From: Dipetalonema caudispina
Taxonomy: Eukaryota > Nematoda > Chromadorea > Rhabditida > Onchocercidae
Assembly: GCA_013365325.1 (NCBI GenBank)
Contig: JABVXV010000315.1
Location: 1 to 64,000, forward strand
DNA length: 64,000 bases
Reading direction: 5' to 3'
Under the pieces are notes generated by a model. That model worked only from the letters and a program-made list of their open reading frames with translations, had not been told where the DNA came from and ran no database searches. Below are positions 1 to 13,700 of this stretch, in pieces. The number at the start of each line of letters is the position of its first letter. Within the stretch, counting starts at the first letter, position 1. The position numbers and the translations under genes are program-made.

Positions 1-113
<113 letters not shown>

Positions 114-1939
114 ATAGTAATGATAATAATAATAGTAATAATAGTAAATAAATAAATAAATATAGTAATCACAATAACTAGACACTTTAATATTTAATAT
201 TTCAATGATAATAATGATATAGCATAACCTATATTGATGATGGTTATGATAACGTTGATAATAATGATAGTAAACGTAAACGCATTTGGCGATAGTGTAT
301 GTGTATTCGATGATGAAAATAAAGATGATATTAAGTTGGCGAAGTTATACGTAATGTTATGAATCTTTATGAGATAATTTAACCATTATTACCGTCAAGT
401 TTTATTGCAACTTTTACTTCAATGACAACTCCTTTTTTCCAGCATCAAATCTATGCATTCATTTAAATATTGTTTGCTAAAAATTATTTTATTTAAAGAT
501 GATTTGATTAAGAAAGATTGTTGTTAACCTCCAACATTTCATTATGATAATTCTTCCTTTGTGACGATGAGAAATTTAATGAAGCAAAAAATCAATTATT
601 TACACACTGTTGAGAATAGTAACTATTGCTGAATGAATAAATTGTAATAGTTCATTTGCACAAATGACAAACACTAAAGATTCTGGTAGAAAAACGAATC
701 ATTTATTGTGAAAAGAAGGCTGAAAGTACAATTAGTAATTAAATTTTAAATAATAAGCATGCATCATTGATTCAACAACATTGAAATGATTATCCAAAAT
801 TAAACAATTTGAAACAATGAATAATTTTCCTATTGTATTTGATATTCGATTGAGTGAATGCAAAAAATATTGTACCAATGAAAAAAATTCGGTTATAAAT
901 TCTTTCCGAAATAAGTTTTATAATATAATCTTTGAAATTATTATCATCAATTAACGTTATCTGAGGTAAAATATCTGCTGGTACTTTGCTGTAAACTTCC
1001 TCATTTCTATCAAATTTCATATGCTGTACAGAAAAAATACTTTTAAAAAATTCAAAAATAAGCAAAATGAAAACAATGAAATGGTATGCAAAATGACGAA
1101 AAATAATTACGTACACGTTCAACAATGTATTATCAAAACTCATCAAGTTTGTATTTAATGATAAGACACGTATGTTTTGTTAGGAAAAACCAATAAATGA
1201 ATAACTTTCTGCTACATATCAAACGCATATACAATGCTTAACAATAGATTATTGATTAATAAACTTTTCACACATCTCAACTAAAACAACTATTTCAACT
1301 TTCGCATCTTATGTAATTAAAGTTGAGAAATTAACGCGAAAAAGTTAGATGTAAAATCTTTTTCATTGATGATAAAATTAAAAAATTTGCTTTCCAGTAT
1401 TTGCTTAATGATACTATCAAATCAACAATCTATATGACAATATTATATACTGTTTGGCTTACCAGAAAAAGAAAAGTTAAACAATATTTATAAGTGAAAT
1501 TTTCATGGAAAATGATAACGCGGCAATCGAATTCGTTTTCGTATTTTATTTGACATTGTTATTGGTCTTGATCGATTATTCTTGCGATAATACAAATTAC
1601 ATGCACTGGAAACATTATTCTTGATGAATTACTTATAATGAGAAACGGCTAAAGGTAAAAAATTAGTATCACATAGTTAGCTATTGGAGCATTGTTATTG
1701 AAAGATTAATATCGGTGTTTTATCACTAATAAAGTAAGCAAATAAACAAACTTGCACTCTATAGCTCCTGTACTGCTACGACGCCATAATGTCGTCTCCT
1801 TGGTACCACAATTTGAGCATACCGAATTAATATGAGTACTGATTGGCTATAATAATATTTATTTGTTCCAATTGTTGCAAAATATTTCCAATTACGTGTT
1901 CATAATAATAGCTTTTCTCAAATTTTTATGGAAATGTAA
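114..1939. other. AT-rich sequence, no convincing gene
   Basis: No family is recognisable. A minus-strand frame at 790-1030 follows a TGTACAG acceptor and could be a small exon, but its length is within chance for this base composition and it has no neighbouring exons that I can join. Confidence 0.5.
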
Positions 1940-4900
1940 CTATTCAATAACCTTTTTCTTGAAATTAATAGCAATATTTAATGGAGAATTATTATTAGTT
2001 ACAAATAATTCTCTAAGTAATTCTGGTGGTGCTAACGATGAAACATTTCTATTTGCCATCTCAACAGGCTGTTGTTGTTGTTGTTGCTGCTCTAGCATAT
2101 ATGCCATCTGAAAATTTCCCCATATTTATCTTATTGTTTATGAAAAATTTCCCTTAATTATTTGTCCTTTTAAGCAGCTAATTACTGACGTGTGCAAATG
2201 CATTACAAAAAAAATTTCATTCAATGTGTCAAAAAAAAAAAAAATTGGGATAACTAAAAGTTTATAATTCACTTGTGAATTAGCTTCAATTTAATTATCA
2301 TGGCATGTTTAAAATCGAAAAACTTTGCAATTTTGAAGTTGCAATAAATTTTTTTCTTTAAAGCAAGTTGAAACCTCTTCTGGATTTGCTTGATTTTTTG
2401 AAGGTATCCGATATTGACATGGTAAGCCTTGACAAAGGCATTCCGTTGGCCTAAAAATAAAAATAAAGTAAGAAATCCTTAATACTTTGAGTAATACGGG
2501 GAAAGTAAAAAGGATGTTGTAGTCAGAAATAATATTTAAATTTATTTTAATAAGTTATGTACTCTCAAGTTAGCTATATCAAGTAAATTAACTTCCTAGA
2601 ATGCTTATTTATTAGACTAATAGTAAAAAATATTCTAAAACTCAAACATACCGATGATAGCATGATATTGGATGATGATGATGGTGATGATGATGATGAT
2701 GAATTGGCGATGGTTCTTCGAAATATTGCACCACTGGTATTCGAGTGGAAGATCGATGAATAAATTCAGGATAACGAATGCTTCGAGAATATTGAGAATG
2801 TGAAGAGGATGGTTCCATCTGATGCAAAACACGTATTGTTGGAATGGATCTATTTGAAGTTTCGGGTGTAATTATATCTGAAAATGGCAGCAACTACTTC
2901 AAGCCAATTTAAATGGAAGAAATTATTTCAGAAAAAGTTTTTTGCATTTTAATATCTTTTCAATATATTCTAAATATGATTTTTTCTTACCTAATTATGG
3001 TTAATAAATTCCTTCAACATAATATTTCAACAAATATTTAACAATAAAATGAATAAATTTAAAATTTTAGTAAGAAATCATTCCAAAAAAGTTTTTATAT
3101 TCGACAAATTTATGTGGTATAGTTGCGACGAAATATTTTGCAGTAAAACATAGTAAAGAGTAACACTTCCATTAATTACTTTATCACTTTTTGTAGCTAA
3201 TTTAATGTTATAGGATGGACAGTAATTGAATAATATTACTACGAAAACTTGCTTTAAATTAGTTATTTAGAATTTATATTAACAAATTATTTTTGAAGAT
3301 TACCTGGAGGAGAGTTATGATAACATTTTGAAGGATGATTATTGTTTGTAGTTTCATAATTGTTTATACGTGGTTCTTCAACAGCAATCCCATTTGTAAA
3401 TATATTTGTGTCACAGTCTAAAAAGACAATTTCTAATTAAGGTTAAAAAAAAATTTAGTTAACTAGAAACAGTTTCAAATTACGATAAAATATTAAGTAA
3501 CAAGTTATGTGGGAAGTAAAACTAACATCATTGTCTCACTGTTTTTTTTTTTTTTTTTGCAATTATCAGTAATATATTTGGAAAGAATTTATTCAAATTT
3601 TTGGTAAACTTAAAAATATTCCAAGAAATTTTTGTGTAAAGAGGTAGTTTAATTTGAAAAACATAAAGTTTTCACCTTTTTCAGCACCAAATATTAGGAA
3701 CAAAAAATCAAACAAAAATTGATTATTTATAATTACTTAAGTTCGCTTTAGTCAAAATTTGATATCTGCTCCCATTAAATGAAATTTATAAAACGGTAAG
3801 ATTAGAGAGAAGCGAAGATATCTACCATATTATAAATATTTATTAGACAATGCAATTTTTGCTTGTGTTTATTTTTCAGAATAACTGAATTTTAAATAAA
3901 ATTAAATGAATTTAAAAATTACATTGAAAATTTTTTTTTAAATTACATTTAAATGAATTTTCACTTTTATTTTACAATTAATTCGGTTTAAGAAGTTCGA
4001 TATTATTAAATCCCAATGCACTTTATGCAAGATTTTGCTAGAATCATGACTTAGATTCAAAAGTTAATCAATTGTATTTCTGACAAACAAAGTATAGGAG
4101 AAATAATTGGGTAATAAGAGATGAAAAAAGGAGAATGAATAAAGAAACGTTTGAAAAAGCTCAAAGGTGAAGAAAGTTTGTCTCGGAAATTAATGTTCTT
4201 GTCCTCTTTATGACCTATCAAATGTTCCAATCTAAGATTTCAAATACTTTCATGCTTAAATCCTAAACTTAAAATGTTAGAGCATACTAATTCTCAATTA
4301 TCCTAACTAAAATTTGTAATAATTTCAAAGTTTAAACCTTAAACAGACTTTAAGGTTAAGTAATTCAGATAGATATGCTTTCACTTATTCCTTCTTTTAT
4401 TATCAGTTTAACCAAAAAAAAAAAAAACCAAAGCGAACTAGCCGTTATCATCATGATAATGAGCTACAGTCTCCCAATAATCGACTGTTTGATCGCCCAG
4501 CTTTGTTGGTGTACGTAAGGACATCTGAAATTTTAGTTAATGAATAGGAAAAAAATTTTTAATATTGAGTTATTGGAAAGGAATGCAAATATCCCGGAAA
4601 GTGTAACAAAATCATAATTTCAACATAACAATTTCGGACTTATTTTTGATGATAGTAAAAAACCACAGAGCTTTCTTCTTTTTTTTTTAAAAAAAACGGT
4701 TCTTATTTATTTTTAGGCAATTTATCTAGATAACTAATTCCTCAATCTTCAAATTTTTCTTCTTTTTGTGTTAAAGCTTGAATATATTTGAATTCCCAAT
4801 TCTAACAGTAAATTTTAGTGGGTTAATGTTTTAAGAAATTCAATTCAAAAACTGAAACTTCAATTTTTATATGCTTTTATTACATAATATTTGATTTATC

Positions 4901-5132
4901 GAAAGTCTTGTGATTCTTGAGTTATTTAATTTTGAAAAAAAACTTAATTAATCATTCATATGGGAAACCTCAGAAAGAAATAAACTGTTGTCTAGCCGAA
5001 GTACCACATCGAAATGATTAGGATTATCATTGCGTGACGGGTAAAGCTTTAGGTAACTTAGTTATCATTTACCTTCTTATCTTATCAACTTCATAAATCA
5101 GGTCATCCCTCATAAGAGCTTTTCTACCGTAT
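1940..5132 (-). CDS. Unrecognised gene, polyHis/polyGln protein, alternative 3' ends possible
   Basis: I do not recognise the protein. Minus-strand exons joined in phase: 3304-3417, 2652-2877, 2375-2450 and 1940-2107 (TAG stop). Each has a TTTCAG/TTTTAG-type acceptor and a GT donor. The product is polar and low complexity: ten His near 2672-2703, then a Cys-bearing segment (TECLCQGLPCQYRIP), then seven Gln at 2065-2085. Upstream lie exons 4969/4986-5046 (LYPSRNDNPNHFDVVLRLDN) and 5073/5090-5132 (YGRKALMRDDLIYE), and a further exon 4438-4524 that ends in its own TAG. The 4986 donor joins 3417 in phase; the 4969 donor joins 4524 in phase. This suggests two alternative C-termini. The intron between 5132 and 5046 exons would be only about 43 nt, so that join is weak. 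The true start is not identified. Exons are moderately sure, the full model is not. Confidence 0.5.
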
Positions 5133-6843
5133 CTGTTAATATAACAAATATATTTGTTGACCAATTACTACTGGTGCTAATTTTTTTTGCTCTTGCTCTA
5201 ACCTATGCAATAATGATAACCTTCTTTTCCGATAACAAATTTAAATCTATTTTTTACAGAAATATTTCATTCTTTATAAATAGAAGCATCAATTAGATCC
5301 AAAACTGATTCATTATTACCACTATTACTTTTCTTCTTTGAAGCGTGCAAAAATCTGTACAATATTTGTATATAAAATCTCAATTAATATCGAAGTTCTG
5401 CAAAAATTTCCAAATTATTTTAATTTATTTATAAAAAAATGCAATAGCATATGTAAAAAAGGAAATGAAATTCTTTTTTTTTTTAGTTGAAATTTATTAG
5501 AAACCAGTAGTGAATAGTTTAAAAAAAGAAATAGAAAGAAAGACGATACACCGGTCGTTATCTGTTTTTTCAGTGAATTGAACTAAGATGCAAGTAACTG
5601 AAGTAGCCAGAAGTCCATCTTAAAAAGATAAAAATTTGGGTAATCCTTGTTGATTTCAAATTTGATGTTTGGTACTTGAAATTATATTTGTTGACTGTTC
5701 CTTCTCATATATCGGCATGTCTCTTTGATTGATTCTATTTCTTTCATCACCATCCGTCGAGTAGCCCAATAATACGTCAGTTCAGATGACAAATGTGTCA
5801 CTTCAAATCATACATATCACATCCATATCTGGATAACTGCTTCTGTGAATTTTGGAATATTTACTGCTGACTTAATTATTAAATTCATTACACAGGTACG
5901 TCATTCATTGATAATAAGCTTACCCTGCTTGTTAATTTCAACTTATTAGTCGATCATATTGTCTCACAGTTTCTTTCAATTTGCAAATAATTCATTGTAA
6001 CAACAATCCATGACGAAAAGAAAACGGAGGATGATAAACAAGGACAAATATTGTTTATCATAATATTCAATTATATACTAAGTGTAAAACTTTTCAACCG
6101 AATTTTAATTACTTTTAAATTAGGATGAAAAAATTACTTTATTATTCAGTTATTTTATATCAAATTTTTCTCTTTTTACTTTCACATAATATTTTATTGT
6201 ATTGTATTTTCATCATTTTCCGTAATATTTTTTCTTCTTTTAAAGGATATTTTGCGACTAATTCTTAAAAAACCACAATAATACCTGTAAAATTGCACTA
6301 TCAATATGGCCTGAAAAAGAATTACTTTCTTGGCTAAAGTAAACTAATACAATAGAACAATAAAGCATTAGTATAATGATAAATGCTTTATCGTCTCATT
6401 ATCATGTCAAATGCGGTATATTCTGCACACATATACACCATATGCTAGTCTCTATGGAAACTACTATCTTGTTGATATTTACTCTTCAAAGGATTGTATG
6501 TTTCACTTTGCTCCAAACAGCAATGGATGTAAAATTCATCGATTTCATAAGAGGTGACGAATCGATTGGCGATTCACTGTATCATCACAATTTTTCATTT
6601 CAAAAGCAAATTTATCGCGTCATCATCCCTCTCTATGCTGTCATCAACCTCAACATATGCACACCAAACATTAAATATTGGAGAAGAATTGTATCTGCGA
6701 TTATTATTGTTGTAACGATTGCTAAATTATTGTGGTAAAAAGTGAATTAATTATATTTTACTAACATTTCACTCATTCATTCATTTATTTGTTTTCTGTA
6801 TAAAAAATGAAAATTTTTCTTTTTTTGATTTTTTTTTTTAAAT
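5133..6843. other. Gene-poor interval
   Basis: AT-rich spacer. It may hold further 5' exons of the minus-strand gene: a frame at about 5270-5360 with an ASKKKSNSGNNESVLDLID-like stretch follows a TACAG acceptor. A 120-codon plus-strand frame at 6376-6738 overlaps an equally open minus frame and matches nothing I know. I see no RNA gene or mobile element. Confidence 0.4.
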
Positions 6844-6919
6844 TGTAATTTCAGAAGGATATTATTATTCGTTGGATCATTTGCTATTGATTCATCTAAG
6901 AGCATACTATTGAAATATA

Positions 6920-9900
6920 ATGGTGAAAGATCGATCGAATGAATTTAGGGTAACTTTATGACAAACTTGATATGATGATTAATAGTTAATATAAGAGCTA
7001 TTCATCAATTTTAATGGATTGTGTATCACTTTGCATAGTTTGTTATTTAAATAACTGTAGCATTATATCAATTTTCCAATCATTCCAACAAAAGAAAAAC
7101 TAAATTTTCCCATTTTAAAATTATTGGTAGATTTGTTGGAAGGAAACCAAATTGCTTTCTAATTACTTTCAAAATTGTAAAACCTTTTATTTTTCGCTTA
7201 CCTAAAGACATCGTTAATATTTTATATACTCAAAACAATTCCTTTTGTTAATCAGATAATTTTGAATTTTAAGAATTCGAGAATAAAATTTCGTAAGTGG
7301 AGAATAACTGATTAGTTAGAAATGCTTAATATATTATTATAAAATGTTCTTTCTTTATTGAAAAAGATTAATAATAGCAACTGAAAAGCAATAACTTATG
7401 GAGAGTTTGAATAAATGATTTCATTATTATATTCATTCTGATTGCTCATAAATTTGTGTAACAAAACTTTTGATATTTATTAATTGATTGGTTGGAAGTA
7501 ATTATTTACCATTTTTATCGAATTAAATCAAATTTTAAAGATACTTCCAGCATCATTAATTTATTGTAGTTGAATGAACAATTCAGCTTTAGTTAAAGCT
7601 TTAGTTAAATATTCTTTCACATATATATGGAATATTTTAATGTCCAAAAGTCGTTTAAATATGCAAATGTTTTTCCTATCCAATCAAAATTTTTGATTTA
7701 AAAAATATTCCACCGAAATAAAAAGTTACTGCACAATAATTTTAAATTTAGACTATTTAGGTGAGTTAAAATTCTTTTTTTGTCTATGATAGTTTTACAT
7801 TTGTGAAATTTTAGAAATTCACATGGAAAATAATTTTTTTCTAGCGAAAAGCTGATCAATTTCTGAGGGATGATGACGCGTTCATTTCGATTAATGTTGA
7901 ACCGAATATCAGTTTTGCGCGTGGTGGCTCATTTTTTGCTGGAATTGACGAAATTCGAAATGTGATGGCCAAATTATCAGACGACGTTGCAAGCATGAAA
8001 ATGCAGTTACGTTCAATCTTGGCTCAAACTATCGTTGATGGCAATGAAAAGGTAACGAAATTGTTTAACTTCAATTAGTTAGTGCAAAATGATTGTGATT
8101 TAAAGTGGTAAATTGTAAATTATTATTACTAAATTTCTACAAACTTAGTTTCTGTTAATTAAATTAGGAACATGTCATGCAAACATTTTGATAACTATCA
8201 TTTATTTCCATAGTCAAGAAATCCGTATTTTTCGCAAAAAGTTGTAGAAATGACTGAAGGGATGATAGTTGTTCAAAGAAAGGCATCCCAATTTGTTCAA
8301 TTTTAGAAGCATTGGTTATCCCCCATATGATGTCATGATCGGAGTTAAGATTTACCAATCCCAGCTGAAAGCATTTCTTAGCATACTTCTTAGATTTAAC
8401 GATTTCGTTGGGAATCAAAAAGCTGTGACAATGGTAGACGACTAAGACAATAATCTTTACTAATTTTGGTGCAAGTTTGACTTCAGAAAGTGTTTTAGAG
8501 TTCTTTTTCGTCCAGTCACTAAAGCAATCGTCACCGCAATCACATACAGATCACTTTTCTTCATACCTCACAATCGATCGAGAAATGATTCGTCATTGTA
8601 TACACTAAGATCATAATGACAATTTTTTCATTGATCACTTTGAGCTTTTTTATTTCGCCAATTAACTTCAAATGCTGGATGGTACGATGGTCATCATAGA
8701 CTTCTTCGACAATTTCTCGCTTAGCTCTGAGATTATCTTTAGTGATTTCTCTCAATTAGTCCGATGATCGTTCATTACGCCTTCATTTTCAACTTCTCTT
8801 ATCCTTCGAAAACAACTTCATTCACTACCTATACTGTATATTAGCAAGCAATTTCTGGACCAAATATGCCGTTGATATTGCGCACTGATTCCACTGTTTT
8901 ATGACTGAAATAATAAAAAATCACTAAATTCATTTTTTGTCTAATACATAATTAGCGGAAAGAATAGAAAGTAAGAAGTAAGGAATAAAATGGTATAATA
9001 CGGTATATGTGTTTAATAATATATCCGGATATAAGACAGCAAATTCCATCAAACCGAAAACAGTTATTTTTATGCCAACTTATTACTTTATTGCTATATT
9101 ACCTTGCTATTATTTTTAATTTAGAAAGAATTATAATTGAAGGAAAAACTAGATGAATGCATGGCGGGGATAAAGCATCGTTCCAGTCTTTTGCGAAAGC
9201 ATTTGTTAGCCATGAAACAGAATGCAAAAAAAATGGAAGGTGAAAAAATTATTGGAATTAGCGAACGTATCCAGCAATATCATATTGAAGCATTGTCGAA
9301 GAAGCTTTCAGACCTGTTGGAAATATTCAATGCTGCTCAATTGGATTATAGAGCGCAAGTTGCAAGTTGGTCATATTTCACAGTTATCATAATACAATCA
9401 CCCGTATGAGACACGTTGAGACCATTTGCTCAATTCCCTTAGAATTTCATTGAGGGAAGAGAAAGAAAAAAGAAAAAAGAGAAAAAAAGTAAAGATTAGT
9501 TTTTTTAAAGTTACGATAAATTATGGCAAAAATACTAAGCAGATGAAAAGAAGGGAAATCTTATAAATTTCTTAATGACGAAGTCAATAATTAAATTAAT
9601 TTCTAGTTTTTAGCTTTAAAATTTCGGTCAAAAAGTTAACTTTGAAAGTTATACGTAAAAAGTGAAGATCGTTATTAATAATTTCACATTACTATGTAAA
9701 TTGTAATTAATTTTGTTCGTTTTATTATCATTTATCTTCATTTGATAGGGATAGAAGAAAGAGTAGGACGAAGCAATATGAATTAGTGAAAGTTGTATTT
9801 ATGAATGAATTTTTTATCATTATAATGATTGCATTATCATAATTTTCTGCTGATTAAGAACGAATCAGGCGACAGTTAGATATTGCTGGTGAGCATATGA

Positions 9901-10728
9901 CAGAGGACGAAGTTAATACAATGATTGATTCCAAATCATCGGAAATTTTTAACAGGTTAACATGTTCTAAGTGAAGTATTGAAAGCGATTACAAAATGAA
10001 GTGAAAATTGGAAGAACTTACTATATCATTAATAATAATATTAATGACAAAAGTTATAACAAAAGGTAGGGGAAGAAGCAAATTTTTGAAAATAATTTTT
10101 TTGGAAGTAAAATTAATTTAGGTAATGCAATGAATATAATTTTCAGACATGTACGTTCATCACAATTAAAATTAGCTTTTGATGATGCCAGTTTAAGACA
10201 TGATGAAATATTAAATTTGGAAGCTAGTATCAAGGAACTTAATGATTTATATAATGATATGAATTTTCTCGTACATACACAGGTAAATCGAAACTTATTC
10301 ACATCCAAATGAATTATTGCAATTGCTTGTATTTAACTGATCTGTTGATAACGAATTGTCATTTAATAGTATCATAATCTTATCGTACCTATTTGTATTA
10401 GCTATACAAATGATGCAAGCATAATAGACAAAATGAAGCGTTTTTGATTGGGTTGAAGAACATTTTGATAAGGATGATGTGCAAACGTTATTGTTATTCA
10501 TGATCATCATATGATTGTGATTGATTATTATAGGGTGAAAGAGTAGATCGAATTGACTGGAATACAAGTGATGCATTAAATTATGTGACAAGGGGTAGTC
10601 AACAAGCTCGGATAGCTGTACAATGTCAACAAGCAGTGATGCATAAGAAATTATATTGCAGTATTGGATGTGTCATAATTATTAGCTTAATTCTAATCAC
10701 TCTTATCATTTATTTCTCCATTAAATGA
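6920..10728 (+). CDS. Syntaxin, plasma-membrane t-SNARE
   Basis: Model: 6920-6949, 7845-8051, 9143-9365, 9859-9955, 10147-10282, 10534-10728. All junctions close in phase, giving 295 residues, the usual length of syntaxin-1-type proteins. The N-terminus is MVKDRSNEFRRKADQFLRDD. Residues 25-155 form the heptad-rich Habc domain. The SNARE helix is in exons 5-6 (RHDEILNLEASIKELNDLY, then VDRIDWNTSDALNYV), with glutamine at the expected zero-layer position before the last heptads. A C-terminal anchor (about 22 hydrophobic residues ending YFSIK) leaves almost no lumenal tail. Syntaxins pair with SNAP-25 and synaptobrevin in vesicle fusion at the plasma membrane. Acceptors of exons 3 and 4 (TTGAAG, TTAAG) lack a pyrimidine tract. 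An upstream AATTTCAG at 6847-6854 could take a spliced leader. Intron 2 carries a mariner relic. The UNC-64/SYX-2/SYX-3 subtype is not resolved. Confidence 0.93.
8075..9082 (-). mobile_element. Decayed mariner transposon, intron 2 of syntaxin
   Basis: Read on the minus strand, broken frames give successive mariner-transposase segments: HKTVESVRNINGIFGPEIA near 8890-8935 (N-terminal helix-turn-helix), REIVEEVYDDHRTIQHLKLI and IGEIKKL near 8645-8725, an NDESFLDRIV-like piece near 8560-8585, and KLVKIIVLVVYHCHSFLIP-like sequence near 8405-8455 (catalytic-core region). The C-terminal end is near 8170. Several stops and frameshifts and an internal loss remove the DD(34)D core, so it is not functional. 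The ends look like degraded inverted repeats: TTAGTTAGTGCAAAATGATT at 8075-8094, and on the other strand TAAGTTGGCATAAAAATAAC from 9082. TA dinucleotides sit at 8076-8077 and 9081-9082. Total about 1.0 kb, the usual mariner length. It lies antisense to the host gene. Confidence 0.85.
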
Positions 10729-13700
10729 TCATTTTCCTACCACTTTTCTTCCTCTTTTTTAACTCAAAAAAAAAAAAAAAACTTACATGAATTTTAAGCA
10801 AATTGCTTATTCAGACAAATATAGAAATGGGATCGTGAAGTATCATTTATATTTTTTATATGCAGTGCTCATAAATATTAATTTATTATGCAAATTAGCT
10901 ATTAAACTATCCTTTTCTATCAGTAAGAATTCATCACATTGATAATTTCATGAATTGAGATTGATCAATTCCCTACCAATAGAATAGATTACATTGATAT
11001 ATTGATTTTAGCAAACATATGATTGTTTATACCTAAATTGAAAAGTGTATTTGAAAATAAGACGCATCATATTGTTATCAGCATATTGTTGGTAGTTCTT
11101 CTGCATAATTGTTACCATTGTATTCCTTTTTAATTATTATATAATTGACATTTTTTCTTTTTATTCCTAAAATAAATGAGGGAAACAGAAAAGCTTTGTT
11201 ATGTATCTACCAATGAACTGATAAAAAATTAGAAAAGGTTCCCTCCTCACTCTTTCCTTCCCATCATTTTCATCAGCTATAAATTAGCGGTTGTGTTGAA
11301 TTCAAAATTCATTTCATAAAATTTAAACAAACCGATGCAAAGATTACCATCTGTTTACTTAATCACTGCTTTGTTTATTCCTACGATATAATAATCACCC
11401 CTTTGATATATACTTATGACTATTGATTATAAACAACTTTTGCATTTAATAAATTTAATTTTTTCTCACCAAGAAGTTCATGTTTACTAGTATTTATTTG
11501 TAAAGTTCTCTTCGAAAGCTTTAATCATTTAGTATCTCCTATACTTATCAGCATTACCGTCATTTAATCACCAAGATCATTCGATATCGCTATACTATCG
11601 CCATTTCGATAATTTATTTATTATGCCGAAATATTAAAGTTGAATTTGATGAGAATTTGTCAATGTTTACTGCTTAATGCACTTGAACAAATAATTGTTC
11701 AATCAAATTCATCCGTTAAATTCATAGAAATATAAATTCTTTTCCCAAAATATAATATTTCATCACTATCAGTTTATAAATGAACAATTAATTTCAATCA
11801 AATACTGATAAAGAAAGTCGAAAAGTTTTCAAAAATAAAATTTGTTCTGTCTCTCTCTGTGGTCTGTCATATTATTAAGAAATTAGTTGCAATTTTTTTC
11901 GCATTATTATTGAACTATTACTTTTACTTAATTTTTTGTCAATTCCTGAAATTTAATATTTAGTAGATATTAAATGAGCAAATATGCCCATATTCCATAA
12001 GAGATTATATTTCATCTTCAAGAATTGTAGTAAAAATTCAAACAATTATCGTAAACTTGATTTATTTGATCTGTTATACCAACATAATGCAAGGTGAATA
12101 CTTCTTCTTGCTATCAATTTTTTTGCTATTTTTAGATTAGCAAATATTTCTAACTGAAAATCCTTCTTCCTAGACTGAAAGTAATATTATGAATATTATT
12201 CGCAATGCTTAGATAATATTTCATGCTTATAATAAAAAATAGCCAATTAAAATTCTAATTGTATTGGGAAGAAATAAAAGAAAAAAGCTGTCGATAAATT
12301 TTTTACTGATTAAAGTATTTACTTATCTGAAATATGAAGTTACTAATTATGCTACAGCTAATTTCTTTCTTTTTCCCACCTTATAAATTGTTAATACGAA
12401 TAATGCATGCACTTGAAATTTAAACATATTAATATAATTTTATTTCATGCAAATATTATTTCTAATCAATTATTTTGAGCCTAATGGATCGTACTCAAAA
12501 TTTTGATTATTTCCTCTCTATTTGATTTGAATAGTTACTTGAAAAATGGATTGATTATTTTTATTTAGTATTTTACTTCGCCATATTAATAATACTCATA
12601 CAATAATGATCAAATTATTGTCATCAAATGAAATAGTTGTTTCCTTTTCTTATTTTACTTATGCCTTATCTTTATACCTGATGAATGATTATTGAGTTAC
12701 TAAATATTCTCCTCTCTACATATATACTTCCACCTAATCCATCAATATGGAAATTAATGATATTAGAGCTGTTTGTTGTCAATGCATTTTCTCATTGATT
12801 TAGTAGCATCACAATGGGAAGAATTATTAGCTTAGGTAAGATCTCACATCCGACAAGAATTTCAATCCCGAAATGATCTAATTTATAATTGCATGTACAT
12901 GCAACTTGGAACTTTAAAAAAGCTAACAATAATGACTTTTTAAATTATCTTATTCAATGCAACTTATAAAATTTACCAATGAAAAATATTTTTGAACATA
13001 TCTTCTTCATTTTAATCAATCACAATAATATCGCCACTGGAATCAAATTCTGTGCACAATCTTATGCTTCGAGTTCATTTCGTTCACTTATTTCAAATTC
13101 ATTTTCATTACATACTAATTAACTACTCTCAAAAAAAATACTTTTCGAAAAAAAATGTTAAAAAAATATCTTCGACATTTGTTACTTCTTCTTGTACTAA
13201 AATGATTCCATGTTATATGCATACTATGCTTTGCTTATTTCTCTCACATGTTTTTTACTTCTTATGTTATCACATTATACCATAATTAAATTTAAAGCGC
13301 AAAAAAGGAGAAGGGGAAAAAACAACATTGTGGGAGTATTTAAATTATAAATACAAAAAAATAAATCATTAAATGATCTTCTAAAGTTGCATTAATTAAC
13401 TACATTTTCTTTATTATTACTATTGAATGTTTCCATCCATTTGAGAGATTGTAAAAGTTTTCCTAACTGATACTCCTAGCAACAAGGAAAGAAAAACGAA
13501 AAAAAATTGGAAATTTTATTTTAATGTAAAAAAATTGCAATTCGTTAGGATTGGTTTTGTGAAACAATTCTATTTTTTTTCCCTCTTTTTGGCATTTGTA
13601 TTCATTTTTTAATTGTAATGTTACATTGTACGTTGCAGATCCAAATTCAATCTTCTGTAAATCGTAATTTAAATTTTGTATTGTTTCTTCTTTATTTTGA

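Noticed and set aside
790..1146. 118-codon minus frame, possible two-exon gene
   Set aside because: Only one weak intron can be proposed, with no homology and no neighbouring exons.
6376..6738. 120-codon plus-strand open frame before syntaxin
   Set aside because: The opposite strand is open as well, no domain is recognised, and one frame this long is near what chance gives in 64 kb at 70% A+T.
8164..8755. Two small minus-strand genes in syntaxin intron 2
   Set aside because: They are pieces of one decayed mariner transposase, not separate genes.
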